Positions 10,577-21,644 of a stretch of 64,000 nt of DNA are shown in pieces. The stretch is from contig NZ_FNVD01000006.1 of assembly GCF_900108275.1 (NCBI RefSeq), positions 161,150-225,149 on the forward strand, in the 5' to 3' direction. Both the position numbers and the translations under genes were made by a program. How positions within the stretch are numbered: position 1 is the stretch's first letter; each line of letters begins with the position of its first letter. The notes under the pieces were generated by a model, which saw only the letters and a program-made list of their open reading frames with translations, did no database searches and had not been told where the DNA came from. The stretch comes from Jhaorihella thermophila (lineage in GTDB: Bacteria; Pseudomonadota; Alphaproteobacteria; Rhodobacterales; Rhodobacteraceae).

Positions 10577-12450
10577 GCCGTGCGTACCTTTCCCGCCCTT
10601 TTCAGCCTGGATAGAATCAGCGCCAAGGCGGCCGGTGTCATGCCCTCGATCTTGGCGGCTTGGGCCAGATTGCCCGGGCGAGACTCAGACAGCTTGCTTT
10701 GCAACTCGTTCGACAGACCATCCACCGCCGAATAGTCGAAGTCTTCGGGGATCAGGTACCCCTCATCCCGCCGCAGCGCCTCCACATCCTTCTTTTGCCG
10801 TTCTATGTAGTTTGCATACATCGCGTCACGCTCAATCTGCTGACGGATCTCCGGCGGCGTATCCGCGAGGTTCGGCAGCAGGCGAAAAATGTCGTCAAAG
10901 CCCACTTGCGGGAACGCCAGAACGTGCAACCCTGTCCGGCGCGTTCCGTCCTGGTTGATGTCGATTCCGGCCTCGGCAATTTCCTTCGGAGTAAAGGTCG
11001 CTGATTCCAGCCGATTGCGAACGTGCAGCAGGGCTTCCATTTTCTGATGGAAAGCCGTCTTGCGAGCCTCGGAGATGCATCCAATCCGCTCGCCGATCGG
11101 GGTCAATCGCTGATCGGCATTGTCCGCGCGCAACGACAGACGAAACTCGGCCCGAGACGTGAACATCCGATAGGGCTCCGTGACGCCACGCGTAATCAAA
11201 TCATCGATCATGACGCCGATATAGCTGTCTGCGCGGCTGAAACGAACGGGATCGCGGCCCAAGGAAAACAGGGCCGCATTCAAGCCGGCAACCAGCCCTT
11301 GCGCAGCAGCTTCCTCGTAGCCGGTCGTGCCGTTGATTTGGCCCGCCAAATAGAGCCCTGGAACCGTTTTGACGCGCAAGTCTTCACCGAGCGCGCGAGG
11401 GTCAACGTAATCGTATTCAATGGCATAACCCGGCTGCAGGATCGTCACATTCTCAAGCCCACGGATCGAACGCACATACTCGTGCTGAACGTCTTGGGGA
11501 AGCGACGTCGAAATCCCGTTCGGATAAACCGTATGGTCATTGACCCCTTCTGGCTCCAGAAAGACCTGGTGAGAGTTCTTTTCGCCAAAGCGAACGATCT
11601 TGTCTTCGATGGAGGGGCAATATCGCGGACCAATTCCATCGATGCGTCCACCATACATAGCCGAGCGCGACAGGTTTTCGCGGATTATTTCGTGCGTCTT
11701 CTCATTCGTATGCGTGATACCACAGGCGACCTGCGGTGCAGTTGGACCCTTTGACATAAAGGAGAACATCACGGGATCTTCGTCGCCGGGCTGTTCTTCC
11801 AAAATGTCCCAGTTGATGGTTCGGCCATCCAGCCGCGGCGGCGTTCCCGTTTTGAGACGCCCCAGCGGTAGCCCGAAATCATCGATTCGCTCCGCCAGCC
11901 GCACGGAGGGGCGATCTCCCATTCGTCCGCCCGGCCTCGAAACGTCCCCGATGTGAATAACCCCGCGAAGAAAGGTGCCTGACGTCAGAATCACAGCTTT
12001 GGAATGAATGCGCGGGCCCTCGGCTAGGACGACGCCGCAAACGGTGCCTTTCTCCATCAGGAAGTCCACGGCTTCGCCTTCGATTATCGTCAATCCCTCG
12101 CGGGCTTCCGTCAGCGCCAGCATCGTCTCACGATAGATCTGACGGTCAGCCTGGGCCCGCGGCCCCTGAACGGCCGGCCCCTTTTTTCGGTTCAACAGAC
12201 GAAACTGGATGCCTGCACGGTCGGCAACCCGACCCATGACACCATCCAGCGCGTCAACTTCGCGGACCAGATGCCCCTTGCCCAGACCGCCGATGGCCGG
12301 GTTGCAGGACATCACCCCGATATCTCTCTTTCGCAACGTCACCAACGCCGTTCGGGCGCCCATTCGAGCCGCTGCATGTGCCGCTTCGGTGCCGGCGTGG
12401 CCCCCGCCGATCACGACCACATCAAATTTGGGATGTTTCACGTGAAACAC
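10573..12450 (-). CDS. mnmG: tRNA uridine-5-carboxymethylaminomethyl modification enzyme MnmG (GidA)
   Basis: FAD-dependent partner of MnmE that makes cmnm5U34 in tRNA. The 625-residue length is normal. The FAD dinucleotide motif [18 protein letters not shown] is at about residues 13-30, followed by [23 protein letters not shown] and the conserved [11 protein letters not shown] block. The start is a GTG at 12450 whose first codons (MFHVKH) are supplied by a parS palindrome; a second GTG three codons in is possible. It sits 3 bp downstream of mnmE. Confidence 0.96.
   Translation of the reverse strand: MFHVKHPKFDVVVIGGGHAGTEAAHAAARMGARTALVTLRKRDIGVMSCNPAIGGLGKGHLVREVDALDGVMGRVADRAGIQFRLLNRKKGPAVQGPRAQADRQIYRETMLALTEAREGLTIIEGEAVDFLMEKGTVCGVVLAEGPRIHSKAVILTSGTFLRGVIHIGDVSRPGGRMGDRPSVRLAERIDDFGLPLGRLKTGTPPRLDGRTINWDILEEQPGDEDPVMFSFMSKGPTAPQVACGITHTNEKTHEIIRENLSRSAMYGGRIDGIGPRYCPSIEDKIVRFGEKNSHQVFLEPEGVNDHTVYPNGISTSLPQDVQHEYVRSIRGLENVTILQPGYAIEYDYVDPRALGEDLRVKTVPGLYLAGQINGTTGYEEAAAQGLVAGLNAALFSLGRDPVRFSRADSYIGVMIDDLITRGVTEPYRMFTSRAEFRLSLRADNADQRLTPIGERIGCISEARKTAFHQKMEALLHVRNRLESATFTPKEIAEAGIDINQDGTRRTGLHVLAFPQVGFDDIFRLLPNLADTPPEIRQQIERDAMYANYIERQKKDVEALRRDEGYLIPEDFDYSAVDGLSNELQSKLSESRPGNLAQAAKIEGMTPAALALILSRLKRAGKVRTA
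12434..12449. promoter_or_regulatory. parS centromere site 2 (overlaps mnmG start)
   Basis: A second exact TGTTTCACGTGAAACA palindrome, 1.9 kb from the first. It covers codons 1-6 of mnmG including most of the GTG start, so ParB binding would sit directly on the mnmG translation-start region. Confidence 0.93.
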
Positions 12451-12453
12451 TCC

Positions 12454-13740
12454 TCATTTACCCAGACAGAAGCTCGAGAATATCTCGTCCAACAAATTCT
12501 CGACGTCTATTCGCCCCAGCACCGTTTCAAGCGCCCGAATCGCCGAGCGCAACTCCTCGGCAGCGATATCATACTCCTCCGGACCCCGTTCAAGAACCTT
12601 ACGTGCGCTCTCGAGCCGCTCCAACGCCGACGACATCGCATGGCGATGCCGCTCTCTGGTCGCCAGTCCCGCGCTCGCCGAGCGGTTCGTCAGTTCCTTG
12701 GTGATCTGTTCGATCAGACGATCGACCCCCTGCCCGGTTTTCCCCGACACGGCATTGTCCGGGTTTTTCCTGGCATCGGCCTTCGGTCGAACTCGAATGT
12801 CTCCAGGACGAAAGACCACGCTCAGTTCCTCGTCGTCCTCAGCCAGGAACACCCGCAAATCCGCAGCCTCGGCTCTTTCCTGTGCAAGCGATATACCGAT
12901 TTCTTCCACCGCGTCCTGAGTTTCTCGCAGCCCGGCCGTGTCCAGCAACGTGACGGGCAAACCGTTCAGATCCATTCTGACTTCGATCACGTCCCGCGTC
13001 GTTCCGGCATATTCCGACGTAATCGCGGCCTTTCGTCCGGCCAGTCGATTGAGCAACGTGGATTTTCCGACATTCGGCGCGCCGACGATTGCGACTTCGA
13101 ATCCCGACCGAATTCGTTCCGCCACCCGCGAACCCGCTACTTCCCGTTCCAAGTCATCGGCAACACGGAAAATCAGCGAATCCACCTCCGGCGTCACATC
13201 CGTTGGCACGTCCTCGTCGGCGAAATCAATGGTCGCCTCGATCAGCGCCGCCGCGCGAATCAGATCCCGCCTCCAGCGTTCGACCACGTCCCCGAACTTG
13301 CCGAGAAAGACCGCCTGGGCCTGCTTCCTCTGCGCTTCGGTCTCAGCGTCGATCAGATCTGCCAGTCCCTCGACCTGCGTCAGATCCAATTTTCCGTTTT
13401 CCAAGGCGCGCCGCGTGAACTCTCCAGGTTCCGCAAGCCGAAGACCATCCAGCCCACCCAGAGTGCCAAGAATGGCCGCCACCGTGGCCGTGCTACCATG
13501 CACCTGAAGTTCCGCGACATCCTCGCCGGTGAAACTCGCCGGAGCCGAAAAGGTCAGAACGACTCCCTCGTCCAGCAATTCGCCGGCGTCATTTCGTAGC
13601 TTGCACACGGCCAGTCCCCGCGGCGCAAGGCGCCGGCCGACAAGCCGTTCCGCCGCCTCTCTCGCCTGTGGTCCTGAAATGCGAATGACAGCGACCCCCG
13701 CCTTGCCGGGGGCGCTGGCCAAGGCAAAGATCGTGTCCAT
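12454..13740 (-). CDS. mnmE: tRNA modification GTPase MnmE (TrmE)
   Basis: Potassium-activated GTPase that works with MnmG on U34 of tRNA. The 428-residue protein begins [23 protein letters not shown] (formyl-THF-binding domain). The G domain has P-loop [12 protein letters not shown] near residue 218 and DTAGLRE near 266. It ends with the zinc-free catalytic Cys motif CLGK at 425-428. It is followed at once by mnmG. The upstream neighbour rho is 28 bp away on the same strand. Confidence 0.96.
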   Translation of the reverse strand: MDTIFALASAPGKAGVAVIRISGPQAREAAERLVGRRLAPRGLAVCKLRNDAGELLDEGVVLTFSAPASFTGEDVAELQVHGSTATVAAILGTLGGLDGLRLAEPGEFTRRALENGKLDLTQVEGLADLIDAETEAQRKQAQAVFLGKFGDVVERWRRDLIRAAALIEATIDFADEDVPTDVTPEVDSLIFRVADDLEREVAGSRVAERIRSGFEVAIVGAPNVGKSTLLNRLAGRKAAITSEYAGTTRDVIEVRMDLNGLPVTLLDTAGLRETQDAVEEIGISLAQERAEAADLRVFLAEDDEELSVVFRPGDIRVRPKADARKNPDNAVSGKTGQGVDRLIEQITKELTNRSASAGLATRERHRHAMSSALERLESARKVLERGPEEYDIAAEELRSAIRALETVLGRIDVENLLDEIFSSFCLGK

Positions 13741-13768
13741 GTCGCGCCTTTGTTGACCGGCTTCGGGG

Positions 13769-15040
<1,272 letters not shown>

Positions 15041-15190
15041 GGAAATTTCCTTCGGGGCAGCACCTGAGCGGGAGCTGGCGGTTATCGGTCCGGTCTTGAG
15101 TCACTTCCAGGAGGACGCCCACCCGGACGGGTGAGCCGGTGGACTAGATAATCGCCCCGCCGCCCCGAGTCAAACTCTGTCGCAATCCGT

Positions 15191-15640
15191 TCAGAACTTG
15201 ACCACGACAGAGATCACGATGACGGCCATCAGAACGGTCGGCACCTCGTTCATGATCCGATACTGCCGGCCCGTCAGCCGGTTGCGACCCTGTTCGAAAT
15301 CGCGCCGCCGCGCGGCCAGCCACATGTGAAACCCGGTCATTGCCAGCACGGCCGCACCCTTGGTCCACGGCCAGATCCAGGACCAGTCCACGATTCCCGG
15401 CGTGGCCACCAGAAGCAGCCCGAGAATCCAGGACGCAAACATGGCCGGCCGCATGATAAAGCGCAAAAGCTTGTATTCCATGGTGTCGAAAATCGCGCCG
15501 GCGCCTTTCACCTCGCCGGCCCTTTCGACGTGATAGACGTAAAGACGCGGCAGATAGAACAGCCCCGCCATCCACGACATGACCGCCATGATGTGAAATG
15601 CCTTGATCCAGGGATATAGCGTTATCAGCGCGTCCGACAT
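15191..15640 (-). CDS. hemJ: Protoporphyrinogen IX oxidase HemJ
   Basis: Membrane enzyme that converts protoporphyrinogen IX to protoporphyrin IX in bacteria lacking HemG/HemY-type oxidases. The ATG at 15638-15640 gives 149 residues, the standard HemJ size; an upstream in-frame start would add 45 unconserved residues. Conserved motif WIKAFHIMAVMSWMAGLFYLPRLYVYH (written here only for its His and Trp pattern) is near residues 11-37, with four hydrophobic segments and a C-terminal NEVPTVLMAVIVISVVVKF helix. It is the gene immediately left of the candidate origin. Confidence 0.94.
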   Translation of the reverse strand: MSDALITLYPWIKAFHIMAVMSWMAGLFYLPRLYVYHVERAGEVKGAGAIFDTMEYKLLRFIMRPAMFASWILGLLLVATPGIVDWSWIWPWTKGAAVLAMTGFHMWLAARRRDFEQGRNRLTGRQYRIMNEVPTVLMAVIVISVVVKF

Positions 15641-15659
15641 GTCGTGCTCCGTCCGTTTC

Positions 15660-15870
15660 CGTCCACGTAAAGAAAAATAAGAAAAGAGAAAAGAATGTAG
15701 GACTCTGTAGTGATGACAAATCCTGTGGATTATCCGGTTGACCCCGACGTTCTCCACAGGTGGAAAAGCGATCAAAAGACATCCACAGGGTGGGGAAAAA
15801 TAAATTTTATAAAATAAAACAATATGTTAGATGATTATTACCTGTGGGAATATCGCGGATGAACGAGGGG
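15660..15870. other. Candidate chromosomal replication origin (oriC)
   Basis: The 393-bp gap 15641-16033 between hemJ and maf is non-coding and unusually AT-rich, with a nearly pure A/T block at 15796-15840. DnaA-box-like 9-mers (consensus TTATCCACA): TGTGGATTA at 15724, TTCTCCACA at 15750, ACATCCACA at 15779 and TTTTCCACA at 16026, each one or two mismatches off, plus a weaker TGTGGGAAT at 15843. GANTC methylation sites occur at 15701 and 15890. The gene context (rho/hemJ on one side, maf-aroE-coaE-dnaQ-secB on the other) is the alphaproteobacterial origin neighbourhood. Both flanking gene sets read away from it. Confidence 0.72.
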
Positions 15871-16033
15871 CAAGCCATTTTTCCATCGGAGTCGGGTTTT
15901 CCCGATCCTCACGGGGAACCGGTCCGGGCGAATCCCGGATGACTGGGCGTCTCCGCGGCAGGCTTGCAGTCAAGAGGGGAAATCGGGCAAACCAGTCACC
16001 ATCCGACACACGCTTTGCCAACGGGTTTTCCAC

Positions 16034-16633
16034 ATGACCGTCCCCATCATTCTGGCCTCGGGATCTGCGGTCCGCGCGCGGATGCTCGAAAGCGCCAATG
16101 TCCCGTTCCAGGTCCAGGTGCCGCGCGTGGACGAGGAAGCGGTCAAATCCGCGCTGCTGGCCGAAGCTGCCCCCCCGCGCGACATTGCGGACGCCCTGGC
16201 CGAGATGAAGGCACGAAAGGTCAGCGCCAGTCATCCGCGGGCGATGGTGATCGGGTGCGACCAGGTTCTGGATTTTCGTGGCCGGCTGATCTCGAAACCC
16301 GAAAGCCCGGAAGATGCGCTTGGGCTCTTGCAGCAGATGCGCGGTGATCGGCACACGCTGCTGTCGGCCGCCGTGATCTGCCAGGACGGACAGCCGATCT
16401 GGCGCCATGTCGGCAAGGTGCGTTTGCACATGCGTGCGCTGTCGGACACCTATCTGCAGGACTACGTGCGCCGCAATTGGGACAGCATCCGCCATGCCGT
16501 TGGTGCTTACAAGCTCGAAGAAGAAGGCGTTCGACTATTCACGGCCATTGACGGAAACTATTTTAACGTTTTGGGTATGCCCTTGATGGAGCTTCTCGGC
16601 TTCCTGATGGTGCGAGGCGTGATCGAACAATGA
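16034..16633 (+). CDS. maf: Maf-family nucleotide pyrophosphatase
   Basis: House-cleaning nucleoside triphosphate pyrophosphatase of the Maf/YceF group. The 199-residue protein has the N-terminal ILASGSAVRARMLE motif, the VDEEAVK segment, catalytic VIGCDQVL near residue 75 and the SKP(E/S) and GAYKLEEEG blocks. The classical SPRR in the first motif is replaced by SAVR, as in the second Maf group. First gene rightward of the candidate origin; its stop overlaps aroE (ATGA). Confidence 0.92.
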   Translation: MTVPIILASGSAVRARMLESANVPFQVQVPRVDEEAVKSALLAEAAPPRDIADALAEMKARKVSASHPRAMVIGCDQVLDFRGRLISKPESPEDALGLLQQMRGDRHTLLSAAVICQDGQPIWRHVGKVRLHMRALSDTYLQDYVRRNWDSIRHAVGAYKLEEEGVRLFTAIDGNYFNVLGMPLMELLGFLMVRGVIEQ

Positions 16634-17463
16634 GCAGTGACAAGATTCCCTTGGCCGGCGTGATCGGGTCGCCGATCGCACATTCGCGGTCGCCACGCCT
16701 GTTCCGTTACTGGCTGAATACCTACGGTGTCGCGGGATACTACATACCGATGGATGTCGCGCCGGGAAATCTGAAAAAGGTTCTGCGCAGTTTGCCGTTG
16801 ATGGGCTTCGTCGGCGTCAATGTCACCCTTCCGCACAAGGAAGAGGCATTGCGGATCGCCGACCGGGTGTCGGATCAGGCAACCCTGATCGGGGCGGCGA
16901 ACACGCTGAATTTCGGCCCCGACGGGCAGATCTATGCCGACAACACCGACGGATACGGTTTCATCGAGAACCTCCGGCAGGGCGCGCCGGACTGGGATCC
17001 CGCCGCCGGGCCGGCTGTGGTTTTCGGAGCCGGCGGTGCTGCGCGGGCGGTCGTTGCCTCTCTGCTGCAACAGGGGGCGCCCGAGATCATCCTGACCAAC
17101 CGCACCCGCGCCCGCGCCGAAAAACTGCAAAGCGACTTTGGCGCCAAGGTTCGGGTAGAGGACTGGGTCCAGGCCGGAAACCTTGTGGAAGAGGCTGCTC
17201 TGCTGGTGAATACAACGTCGCTGGGGATGGTCGGGAAATCTCCGCTGCGGGTGCCGCTGGACGGGTTGCGAAAGGGCACGGTCGTCACCGATCTGGTCTA
17301 TACCCCGCTCAAGACCCAGCTGTTGCAGGTCGCCGAAGAGGCCGGCTGCATCACCGTGGACGGGCTGGGAATGCTGCTGCATCAGGCGGTGCCCGGGTTT
17401 GAACGCTGGTTCGGCCTGCGTCCCACCGTGGACAAGGCCACCCGCGCCGCGGCGCTCAGATGA
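16630..17463 (+). CDS. aroE: Shikimate dehydrogenase (NADP+)
   Basis: Reduces 3-dehydroshikimate to shikimate in aromatic amino-acid synthesis. The 277-residue protein shows shikimate-site residues in GSPIAHSRSPRLF, catalytic Lys in NVTLPHKE, the Asp of DNTDGYGF, and the NADP-binding GAGGAARAVV motif near residue 135. It overlaps maf and coaE by four bases each, so translation is probably coupled. Confidence 0.96.
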   Translation: MSSDKIPLAGVIGSPIAHSRSPRLFRYWLNTYGVAGYYIPMDVAPGNLKKVLRSLPLMGFVGVNVTLPHKEEALRIADRVSDQATLIGAANTLNFGPDGQIYADNTDGYGFIENLRQGAPDWDPAAGPAVVFGAGGAARAVVASLLQQGAPEIILTNRTRARAEKLQSDFGAKVRVEDWVQAGNLVEEAALLVNTTSLGMVGKSPLRVPLDGLRKGTVVTDLVYTPLKTQLLQVAEEAGCITVDGLGMLLHQAVPGFERWFGLRPTVDKATRAAALR

Positions 17464-18059
17464 GTTTTCATCTGGGTCTCACCGGGTCGATCGGCATGGG
17501 CAAATCGACCACGGCGCGGATGTTCGCCGAAGAGGGCTGCGCCGTGTGGGATGCCGATGCCGCGGTGCATCGGCTCTATGCGCCCGGTGGCGCGGCGGTG
17601 GAGCCGATCCGCGCCGCCTTTCCCGAGGCGATCGTCGAAGGCGGCGTCAGTCGGCAGAAGCTAAAGGAGATCATCGCCCGCGACCCGGAGGCCCTCCGCC
17701 GGATAGAGCAGATCGTGCATCCGCTTCTGGCCGAGGATCGGGAAAGCTTTCGAAACCACACCGAGGCCGACATCCTCGTCTTCGACATTCCCCTGCTGTT
17801 CGAAACCGGTGGCGACAGGGACATGGATGCGGTGGTGGTCGTAACCGCGCCCGAAAAAGTCCAGTTCCAGCGGGTGATGGAGCGCGGCACCATGACGCCC
17901 GAGCAATTCGAACAGATCCTCGCCAAACAGATGCCCGATGCCGAGAAACGCGCGCGGGCGGATTATATCGTCGTCACCGACACGCTGGACCATGCACGCG
18001 CCCAGGTGCGCGACATCGTGGCGCGGATCAGGGCCGAACTGGAGCAGAAGGATGCGTGA
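17460..18059 (+). CDS. coaE: Dephospho-CoA kinase
   Basis: Last step of coenzyme A synthesis. The 199-residue protein has P-loop [17 protein letters not shown] at residues 6-22, followed by [11 protein letters not shown] and the [10 protein letters not shown] lid region. Its stop lies 8 nt inside dnaQ, whose ATG is at 18052. Confidence 0.96.
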   Translation: MSFHLGLTGSIGMGKSTTARMFAEEGCAVWDADAAVHRLYAPGGAAVEPIRAAFPEAIVEGGVSRQKLKEIIARDPEALRRIEQIVHPLLAEDRESFRNHTEADILVFDIPLLFETGGDRDMDAVVVVTAPEKVQFQRVMERGTMTPEQFEQILAKQMPDAEKRARADYIVVTDTLDHARAQVRDIVARIRAELEQKDA

Positions 18060-18738
18060 GATTGTTCTTGATACGGAAACGACTGGTTTCGATCCGGAAA
18101 CCGGCGACCGGATCGTCGAAATCGGCGCGGTCGAGCTCTACAACCACGTTCCGACCGGGCAGACCTATCATCAATACATCAACCCCGAACGCGACATGCC
18201 GCAGGACGCGTTCGAGGTGCACGGGCTGAGCACCGAATTCCTGGCGGACAAGCCGAAATTCGCCGAAATCGCACAGGCGTTTCTGGAATTCGTAGGCGAC
18301 GCGAAACTGGTGATCCACAACGCGGCTTTCGACATGAAGTTCCTGAACGCGGAACTGCGCTGGGTCGGGCTGCCGCAGATCCCGTGGGAGCGGGCGATCG
18401 ACACCCTGGCCATCGCGCGGCAGAAATTCCCCGGCTCGCCGGCGTCGCTGGACGCGCTGTGCCGGCGGTTCGGGATCGACAACTCGGCGCGAACCCTGCA
18501 CGGCGCGCTTCTGGACTCGGAAATCTTGGCCGAAGTCTATCTGGAGCTGATCGGCGGCCGGCAGCCGGATTTTGGACTGGCCGGGACCGGTACGGTGACC
18601 CGGTCCGACGCGTCCGACACCTGGCGCCCGAAGCCGCGCCCTGCCCCGCTGGCTTCGCGTCTGACCGAAGAGGAAAAGGCGGCGCATGCCGCCTTTGTCG
18701 AGTCGCTGGGCGATGATGCCCTGTGGAAACGGATCTGA
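18052..18738 (+). CDS. dnaQ: DNA polymerase III epsilon subunit (proofreading exonuclease)
   Basis: 3'-5' exonuclease that proofreads replicative synthesis. The ATG at 18052 gives 228 residues. The three Exo motifs are visible: [10 protein letters not shown] (residues 5-14), [10 protein letters not shown] near 87-96, and [14 protein letters not shown] near 150-163 with the DEDDh histidine. The C-terminal tail binds the alpha subunit in the family. Convergent with secB across 33 bp. Confidence 0.96.
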   Translation: MREIVLDTETTGFDPETGDRIVEIGAVELYNHVPTGQTYHQYINPERDMPQDAFEVHGLSTEFLADKPKFAEIAQAFLEFVGDAKLVIHNAAFDMKFLNAELRWVGLPQIPWERAIDTLAIARQKFPGSPASLDALCRRFGIDNSARTLHGALLDSEILAEVYLELIGGRQPDFGLAGTGTVTRSDASDTWRPKPRPAPLASRLTEEEKAAHAAFVESLGDDALWKRI

Positions 18739-18771
18739 TACGGTCAGGCGACCGCCCGCCGGATCTCGGCG

Positions 18772-19269
18772 TCAGGCATTCGCCGTCTGCTGTCCCGCGG
18801 CCTGACGGCGCGCCAGTTCGGCACGGTAGATGCCGACAAAGTCGATCGTGTCCAGGTTCAGAGGCGGGAATCCGCCGTCCGCTGTCACATCGGCCACGAT
18901 CCGGCGCAGGAACGGGAAAATCTGGCGCGGGCACTCGATCATCAGGAAGGGGTGCATCTGGTCCGCCGAGACGCCGGTGATGAAGAAAACCCCGACATAG
19001 TCGATTTCCAGCAGGAACAGGACGTCGCCGGATTCCTTGGCCTTGGCCTCGATGTTCAGCTTGATGCTGGATTCAAAGGTGTTTTCCTGGTCGCGCGGCT
19101 TTGCGTCCAGATTGACCTGCACGTTGATGTCCGGTTGCCCTTCGGCCTTGGCGCCCTTTTGCGCCATCACGTTTTCAAAGGACATGTCGCGGATGTACTG
19201 CCCCAGAACGCGCAGCTGGATCTGCGGCGGCTGTTGCTGGGCGTTTGCCTGTTCGCCGTTTTCGGCCAT
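18772..19269 (-). CDS. secB: Protein-export chaperone SecB
   Basis: Tetrameric cytosolic chaperone that holds preproteins unfolded for SecA. The 165-residue protein has the conserved IRDMSFENV motif near residues 27-35, NVQVNLDAK, FLLEIDYVGVF and MIECPRQIFPFLRRIVADVTADGGFPPL (conserved Pro/Arg-rich block). Located in the usual origin-proximal place near dnaQ. Confidence 0.96.
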   Translation of the reverse strand: MAENGEQANAQQQPPQIQLRVLGQYIRDMSFENVMAQKGAKAEGQPDINVQVNLDAKPRDQENTFESSIKLNIEAKAKESGDVLFLLEIDYVGVFFITGVSADQMHPFLMIECPRQIFPFLRRIVADVTADGGFPPLNLDTIDFVGIYRAELARRQAAGQQTANA

Positions 19270-19323
19270 GGGGATCTCCTCGTTAACTCTTTGCCGATCT
19301 CATACCAGTTGGCCCGCCAGGCC

Positions 19324-19824
19324 TCAACGCCGATCGGGGCCGGAAACCCAGCCGGAGGGATCCTGACGGGGCCGGCGCGGGCGAATTTCCTCGAACTCGC
19401 CATCGATAACGTCGCCATCGTCAAAGGGGCCGTGACGCATGTCGTAGGCCATTCCGCCGCCCATATGGAAATGCGTGACCGTCATGCGCGACCGGATCCA
19501 GCGAAACACCGCCTGCCGGACGGGCGGCGCCAGCAGGGCAAAGCCGACCGCATCCGTGAAAAATCCGGGCGTGAGCAAAAGCGCGCCCGCGATCAGGATC
19601 ATCGCGCCATGCGCCAGCGGTTCGGTCGGGTCGTCAAGCTCGGCAAAGGATTTTTGCAGCCGGCTCAGAGTCATGAGCCCCTGCGTGCGCACCAGCCAGG
19701 TGCCCAGAATGGCGGTCAGAATGACGATGGCGAGTGTCGGCCACAGCCCTATCGCGCCGCCGATCTGGATGAACAGCGCGATTTCGATGAGCGGCACCAG
19801 GACGAAGGCCAGAAACAGAAGCAT
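19324..19824 (-). CDS. fxsA: FxsA-family membrane protein
   Basis: Small inner-membrane protein of 166 residues. The ATG at 19822-19824 starts MLLFLAFVLVPLIEIALFI; the PLIEIALFIQIG motif and four hydrophobic segments (about 1-20, 26-46, 70-90, 92-105) define the FxsA/YtxA family. In E. coli FxsA relieves F-plasmid exclusion of phage T7; the normal role is unknown. The C-terminal tail is His/Gly/Asp-rich (residues 120-140). Divergent from the Tim44-like gene over 111 bp. Confidence 0.9.
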   Translation of the reverse strand: MLLFLAFVLVPLIEIALFIQIGGAIGLWPTLAIVILTAILGTWLVRTQGLMTLSRLQKSFAELDDPTEPLAHGAMILIAGALLLTPGFFTDAVGFALLAPPVRQAVFRWIRSRMTVTHFHMGGGMAYDMRHGPFDDGDVIDGEFEEIRPRRPRQDPSGWVSGPDRR

Positions 19825-19935
19825 GCGAATATCCCTTGTGATGGATGCGGACCAGTGGACTTGGCCCGGAACGTCCCCTACATAAGAGCGCAACACCACG
19901 CTTACAAAGCCCCGTCCGCGGAATCGAGGAATTGC

Positions 19936-20592
19936 ATGAACTCTCCCCTGATCCAGCTTCTGGTGCTCGCCGGCATCGCCGTGTTCCTGATCCTGCGCCT
20001 GCGCAGCGTTCTGGGCACGCGGGAAGGCTTTGAAAAACCGCCGGTTCCCGACCAGACGGCCCGCAAGGCGACGCGCGATTTTGAAGTCATCGAAGGTGGG
20101 CCGGACACCGACATTTCGGATTATGTCCCCGCCGACAGCAAGGCCGCGCGGGAACTCGCGGCGATGAAGCGGGTCGAGCCCGATTTCCTGCTGGCCGATT
20201 TCGTGCAGGGCGCGCGCGCGGCCTACGAGATGATCGTGACCGCCTTTGACAACGGCGACGTCGAACAGATCCGGCCGTTTCTTGCCGATGACGTCTACCA
20301 GGCCTTTGCCGAAGTGGTCGAGCAGCGCAAGGCGCAGGGCCTGACCGTCGAATCCGACTTCATCGGCGTGCGGGAAACCACCATTGTCGACGCCAGCTTC
20401 GACAAGGCGACGAACATGGCGGAAATCACCGTCCGCTTTGTCGGCGAGCTGACCACCGTCGTTCGCGACCGCGACGGCAATATCGTCGAGGGCAGCGAAA
20501 CCGGCGTCAAACGCCAAAAGGACGTCTGGACCTTCGCCCGCGAGATGGGCAGCGACGATCCGAACTGGCGGCTCATAGCCACGGACGAATGA
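19936..20592 (+). CDS. Tim44-like domain membrane protein (TimA type)
   Basis: Bacterial relative of mitochondrial Tim44. The ATG at 19936 gives 218 residues: one N-terminal membrane anchor (about 5-23, IQLLVLAGIAVFLILRL) followed by a disordered linker and a C-terminal Tim44/TimA domain (about 75-218; FVQGARAAYEMIVTAFDNGD, VTVRFVGEL-type strand order). The family is associated with the inner membrane; its substrate is unsettled. Placed beside secB and fxsA, as in other alphaproteobacteria, and overlaps mltA (ATGA). Confidence 0.9.
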   Translation: MNSPLIQLLVLAGIAVFLILRLRSVLGTREGFEKPPVPDQTARKATRDFEVIEGGPDTDISDYVPADSKAARELAAMKRVEPDFLLADFVQGARAAYEMIVTAFDNGDVEQIRPFLADDVYQAFAEVVEQRKAQGLTVESDFIGVRETTIVDASFDKATNMAEITVRFVGELTTVVRDRDGNIVEGSETGVKRQKDVWTFAREMGSDDPNWRLIATDE

Positions 20593-21644
20593 TTGCACGC
20601 CTCCGATGGATCCTGTTTACGGGAGCCATGATCATGGCGACCCTCCCGACGCGCGGAACCGGAGAAACGATCACCCATCGGATCCTGGACTTCGACGACC
20701 TCGACGGGTGGGCCCAGGACGACCATGCCGCGGCGCTGACCACTTTCCTTGTAACCTGCCCGGATCTGAAGGATCCTGACTGGCAGGCGATCTGTGCCGT
20801 GGCTCAGCACCAGAAACCTGAGGCCGCCCGCACGTTCTTTGAACTCTTCTTTCGCCCGGTCCTGATCAGCGACGGGTCGGAATGTCTGTTCACCGGCTAT
20901 TTCGAACCGGAACTCGAGGGATCGCGCACGCGCACGGCCCGGTTCCGCTATCCGGTCTATCGTATGCCGCCCGAGGCGCAAGCCCGCAGTCCATGGCTGA
21001 CCCGCCGCGAGATAGAGGAAAGCGGCGTGCTGGACGGGCGCGGGCTGGAAATCGCGTGGGTGGACGATCCGGTCGAGCTCTTCTTTCTCCAGATCCAGGG
21101 ATCGGGCCGCATTCGGCTACAGGACGGCTCGACGATCCGTGTCGGCTATGGCGGGGCGAACGGCCATCCCTATCGGTCGGTCGGAGTCGAACTGATCCGG
21201 CGCGGGATCTACAAGGCGCACCAGGTCAGCGCCCAAGTGATCCGCAACTGGGTGCGCAGAAATCCCGACATCGGTCTGGACCTGTTGCGGCACAACCCGT
21301 CCTACGTGTTCTTTCGCGTGCTCCGCGCCATGCGCGAAGCCGACGGGCCGCGGGGGGCGATGAACCGGTCGCTGACGCCGCTTCGCAGCATCGCGGTGGA
21401 TCCGGCGTTCGTCCCGCTGGGCGCGCCAGTCTGGATCGAAAAGGAAGGCCACGGCAAGATGCACCGGCTGATGGTCGCGCAGGATACCGGTTCGGCCATC
21501 AAGGGCCCGCAGCGGGCCGACATCTTCTTTGGCACGGGCGATGCGGCGGGACAGGCGGCCGGACAGTTGCGCGATCCGGGGCGGATGGTCGTTCTGCTGC
21601 CGATCCAACGCGCCTATGCGATGGCGGCCGAGGACCGGCAATGA
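20589..21644 (+). CDS. mltA: Membrane-bound lytic murein transglycosylase A (MltA family)
   Basis: Cleaves peptidoglycan glycan strands to 1,6-anhydro ends. The 351-residue protein has an N-terminal signal-like segment (about 1-25) but no obvious lipobox. The MltA domain spans about 100-250 (FTGYFEPELEGSR, FFLQIQGSGRIRL, GYGGANGHPYRSVG). The C-terminal 3D domain holds the catalytic aspartate region VAQDTGSAIKGPQRADIF. Overlaps timA-like and smr genes by 4 nt on either side. Confidence 0.95.
   Translation: MIARLRWILFTGAMIMATLPTRGTGETITHRILDFDDLDGWAQDDHAAALTTFLVTCPDLKDPDWQAICAVAQHQKPEAARTFFELFFRPVLISDGSECLFTGYFEPELEGSRTRTARFRYPVYRMPPEAQARSPWLTRREIEESGVLDGRGLEIAWVDDPVELFFLQIQGSGRIRLQDGSTIRVGYGGANGHPYRSVGVELIRRGIYKAHQVSAQVIRNWVRRNPDIGLDLLRHNPSYVFFRVLRAMREADGPRGAMNRSLTPLRSIAVDPAFVPLGAPVWIEKEGHGKMHRLMVAQDTGSAIKGPQRADIFFGTGDAAGQAAGQLRDPGRMVVLLPIQRAYAMAAEDRQ

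Noticed and set aside
15041..15190. Terminator or attenuator in the rho leader
   Set aside because: The CACCCG/CGGGTG hairpin has only six base pairs and no T-tract.
15144..15782. A 212-residue open frame overlapping hemJ and the origin
   Set aside because: Out of frame with the clear HemJ sequence and rich in shadow-like composition.
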